Made by a program: the position numbers and the translations under genes. Below the pieces are notes generated by a model. It was given only the letters and a program-made list of their open reading frames with translations, made no database searches and was not told the origin of the DNA. 5,591 bases of DNA from JAOPZY01 sp036495025 (GTDB lineage: Bacteria > Actinomycetota > CADDZG01 > JAHWKV01 > JAOPZY01): positions 1 to 5,591 of the forward strand of contig DASXNO010000076.1 in NCBI GenBank assembly GCA_036495025.1, written 5' to 3'. This document shows positions 5,465 through 5,591 of the stretch, piece after piece; the stretch's first letter is position 1, and every line of letters begins with the position of its first letter.

Positions 5465-5591
5465 TTAAGGACTGGCGGTGCTGGTCACCGTCGAGGTGGG
5501 CGTCGGCGTGACGTGGTAGCTCTTGAAGCTCTGTGCCATCTGCTGGAAGACCGGCGACAGGTTCGCCAGCGACGTCGAGTCCGTCGGCGGC
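5465..5591 (-). CDS. 3' end of an unidentified gene running off the right edge
   Basis: The frame read from 5590 downward stays open to TAA (5465-5467) and gives 41 C-terminal residues: PPTDSTSLANLSPVFQQ, then MAQSFKSYHV, then a Thr/Pro/Ser tail ending TPTSTVTSTASP. Nearly every codon ends in G or C until the last two sense codons, the pattern seen in the confirmed genes, whereas the opposite strand gives no comparable frame. The Thr/Pro/Ser-rich end is typical of exported or surface proteins, but the family is not recognisable from this fragment. It converges on the lipoprotein gene, with the 5402-5444 hairpin between them. The start lies outside the window. Confidence 0.7.
   Translation of the reverse strand, partial: PPTDSTSLANLSPVFQQMAQSFKSYHVTPTPTSTVTSTASP

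Noticed and set aside
5077..5511. Plus-strand open frame after coxL in a second frame
   Set aside because: It is Arg-rich and lacks domain features; the lipoprotein frame has a signal peptide, lipobox and coherent beta-strand pattern, and the minus strand codes beyond 5465.

Overview
The window is GC-rich. Third codon positions in the real genes are almost all G or C, which suggests a high-GC soil-type bacterium such as an actinobacterium or a similar phylum. The sequence alone does not fix the phylum. Its core is a complete set of structural genes for an aerobic (Mo-Cu) carbon monoxide dehydrogenase. CoxL carries the form I active-site signature AYRCSFR, so this reads as a true CO oxidiser and not a generic xanthine-oxidase relative.

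Layout, left to right. Bases 1-287 hold no supportable gene, but contain an AT-richer patch with a strong hairpin (134-170). On the minus strand, coxM (288-1160, FAD subunit) lies directly downstream of a helix-turn-helix regulator gene (1164-1850). A 224-bp divergent intergenic region follows (1851-2074), with a tandem 24-bp-period repeat and a short imperfect palindrome. On the plus strand come coxS (2075-2647, [2Fe-2S] subunit) and coxL (2637-4991, molybdenum subunit), which overlap by 11 bp. After these is a small lipoprotein gene (about 4988-5371) that appears to start on a CTG overlapping the coxL stop. A 43-nt hairpin (5402-5444) then separates this operon from the 3' end of a convergent minus-strand gene that runs off the right edge (5465-5591).

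CoxM, CoxS and CoxL would assemble into the (LMS)2 enzyme. CO is oxidised at the Mo-Cu centre of CoxL, and electrons pass through the two [2Fe-2S] clusters of CoxS to FAD in CoxM and then to the respiratory chain. The unusual points are the split of coxM from coxSL into divergent transcripts, the pairing of coxM with a DNA-binding protein in the same reading frame with one stop codon between them, and the repeat-bearing shared promoter region. No maturation genes (coxD, E, F, G) or transposase, CRISPR, tRNA or rRNA are visible in the window.
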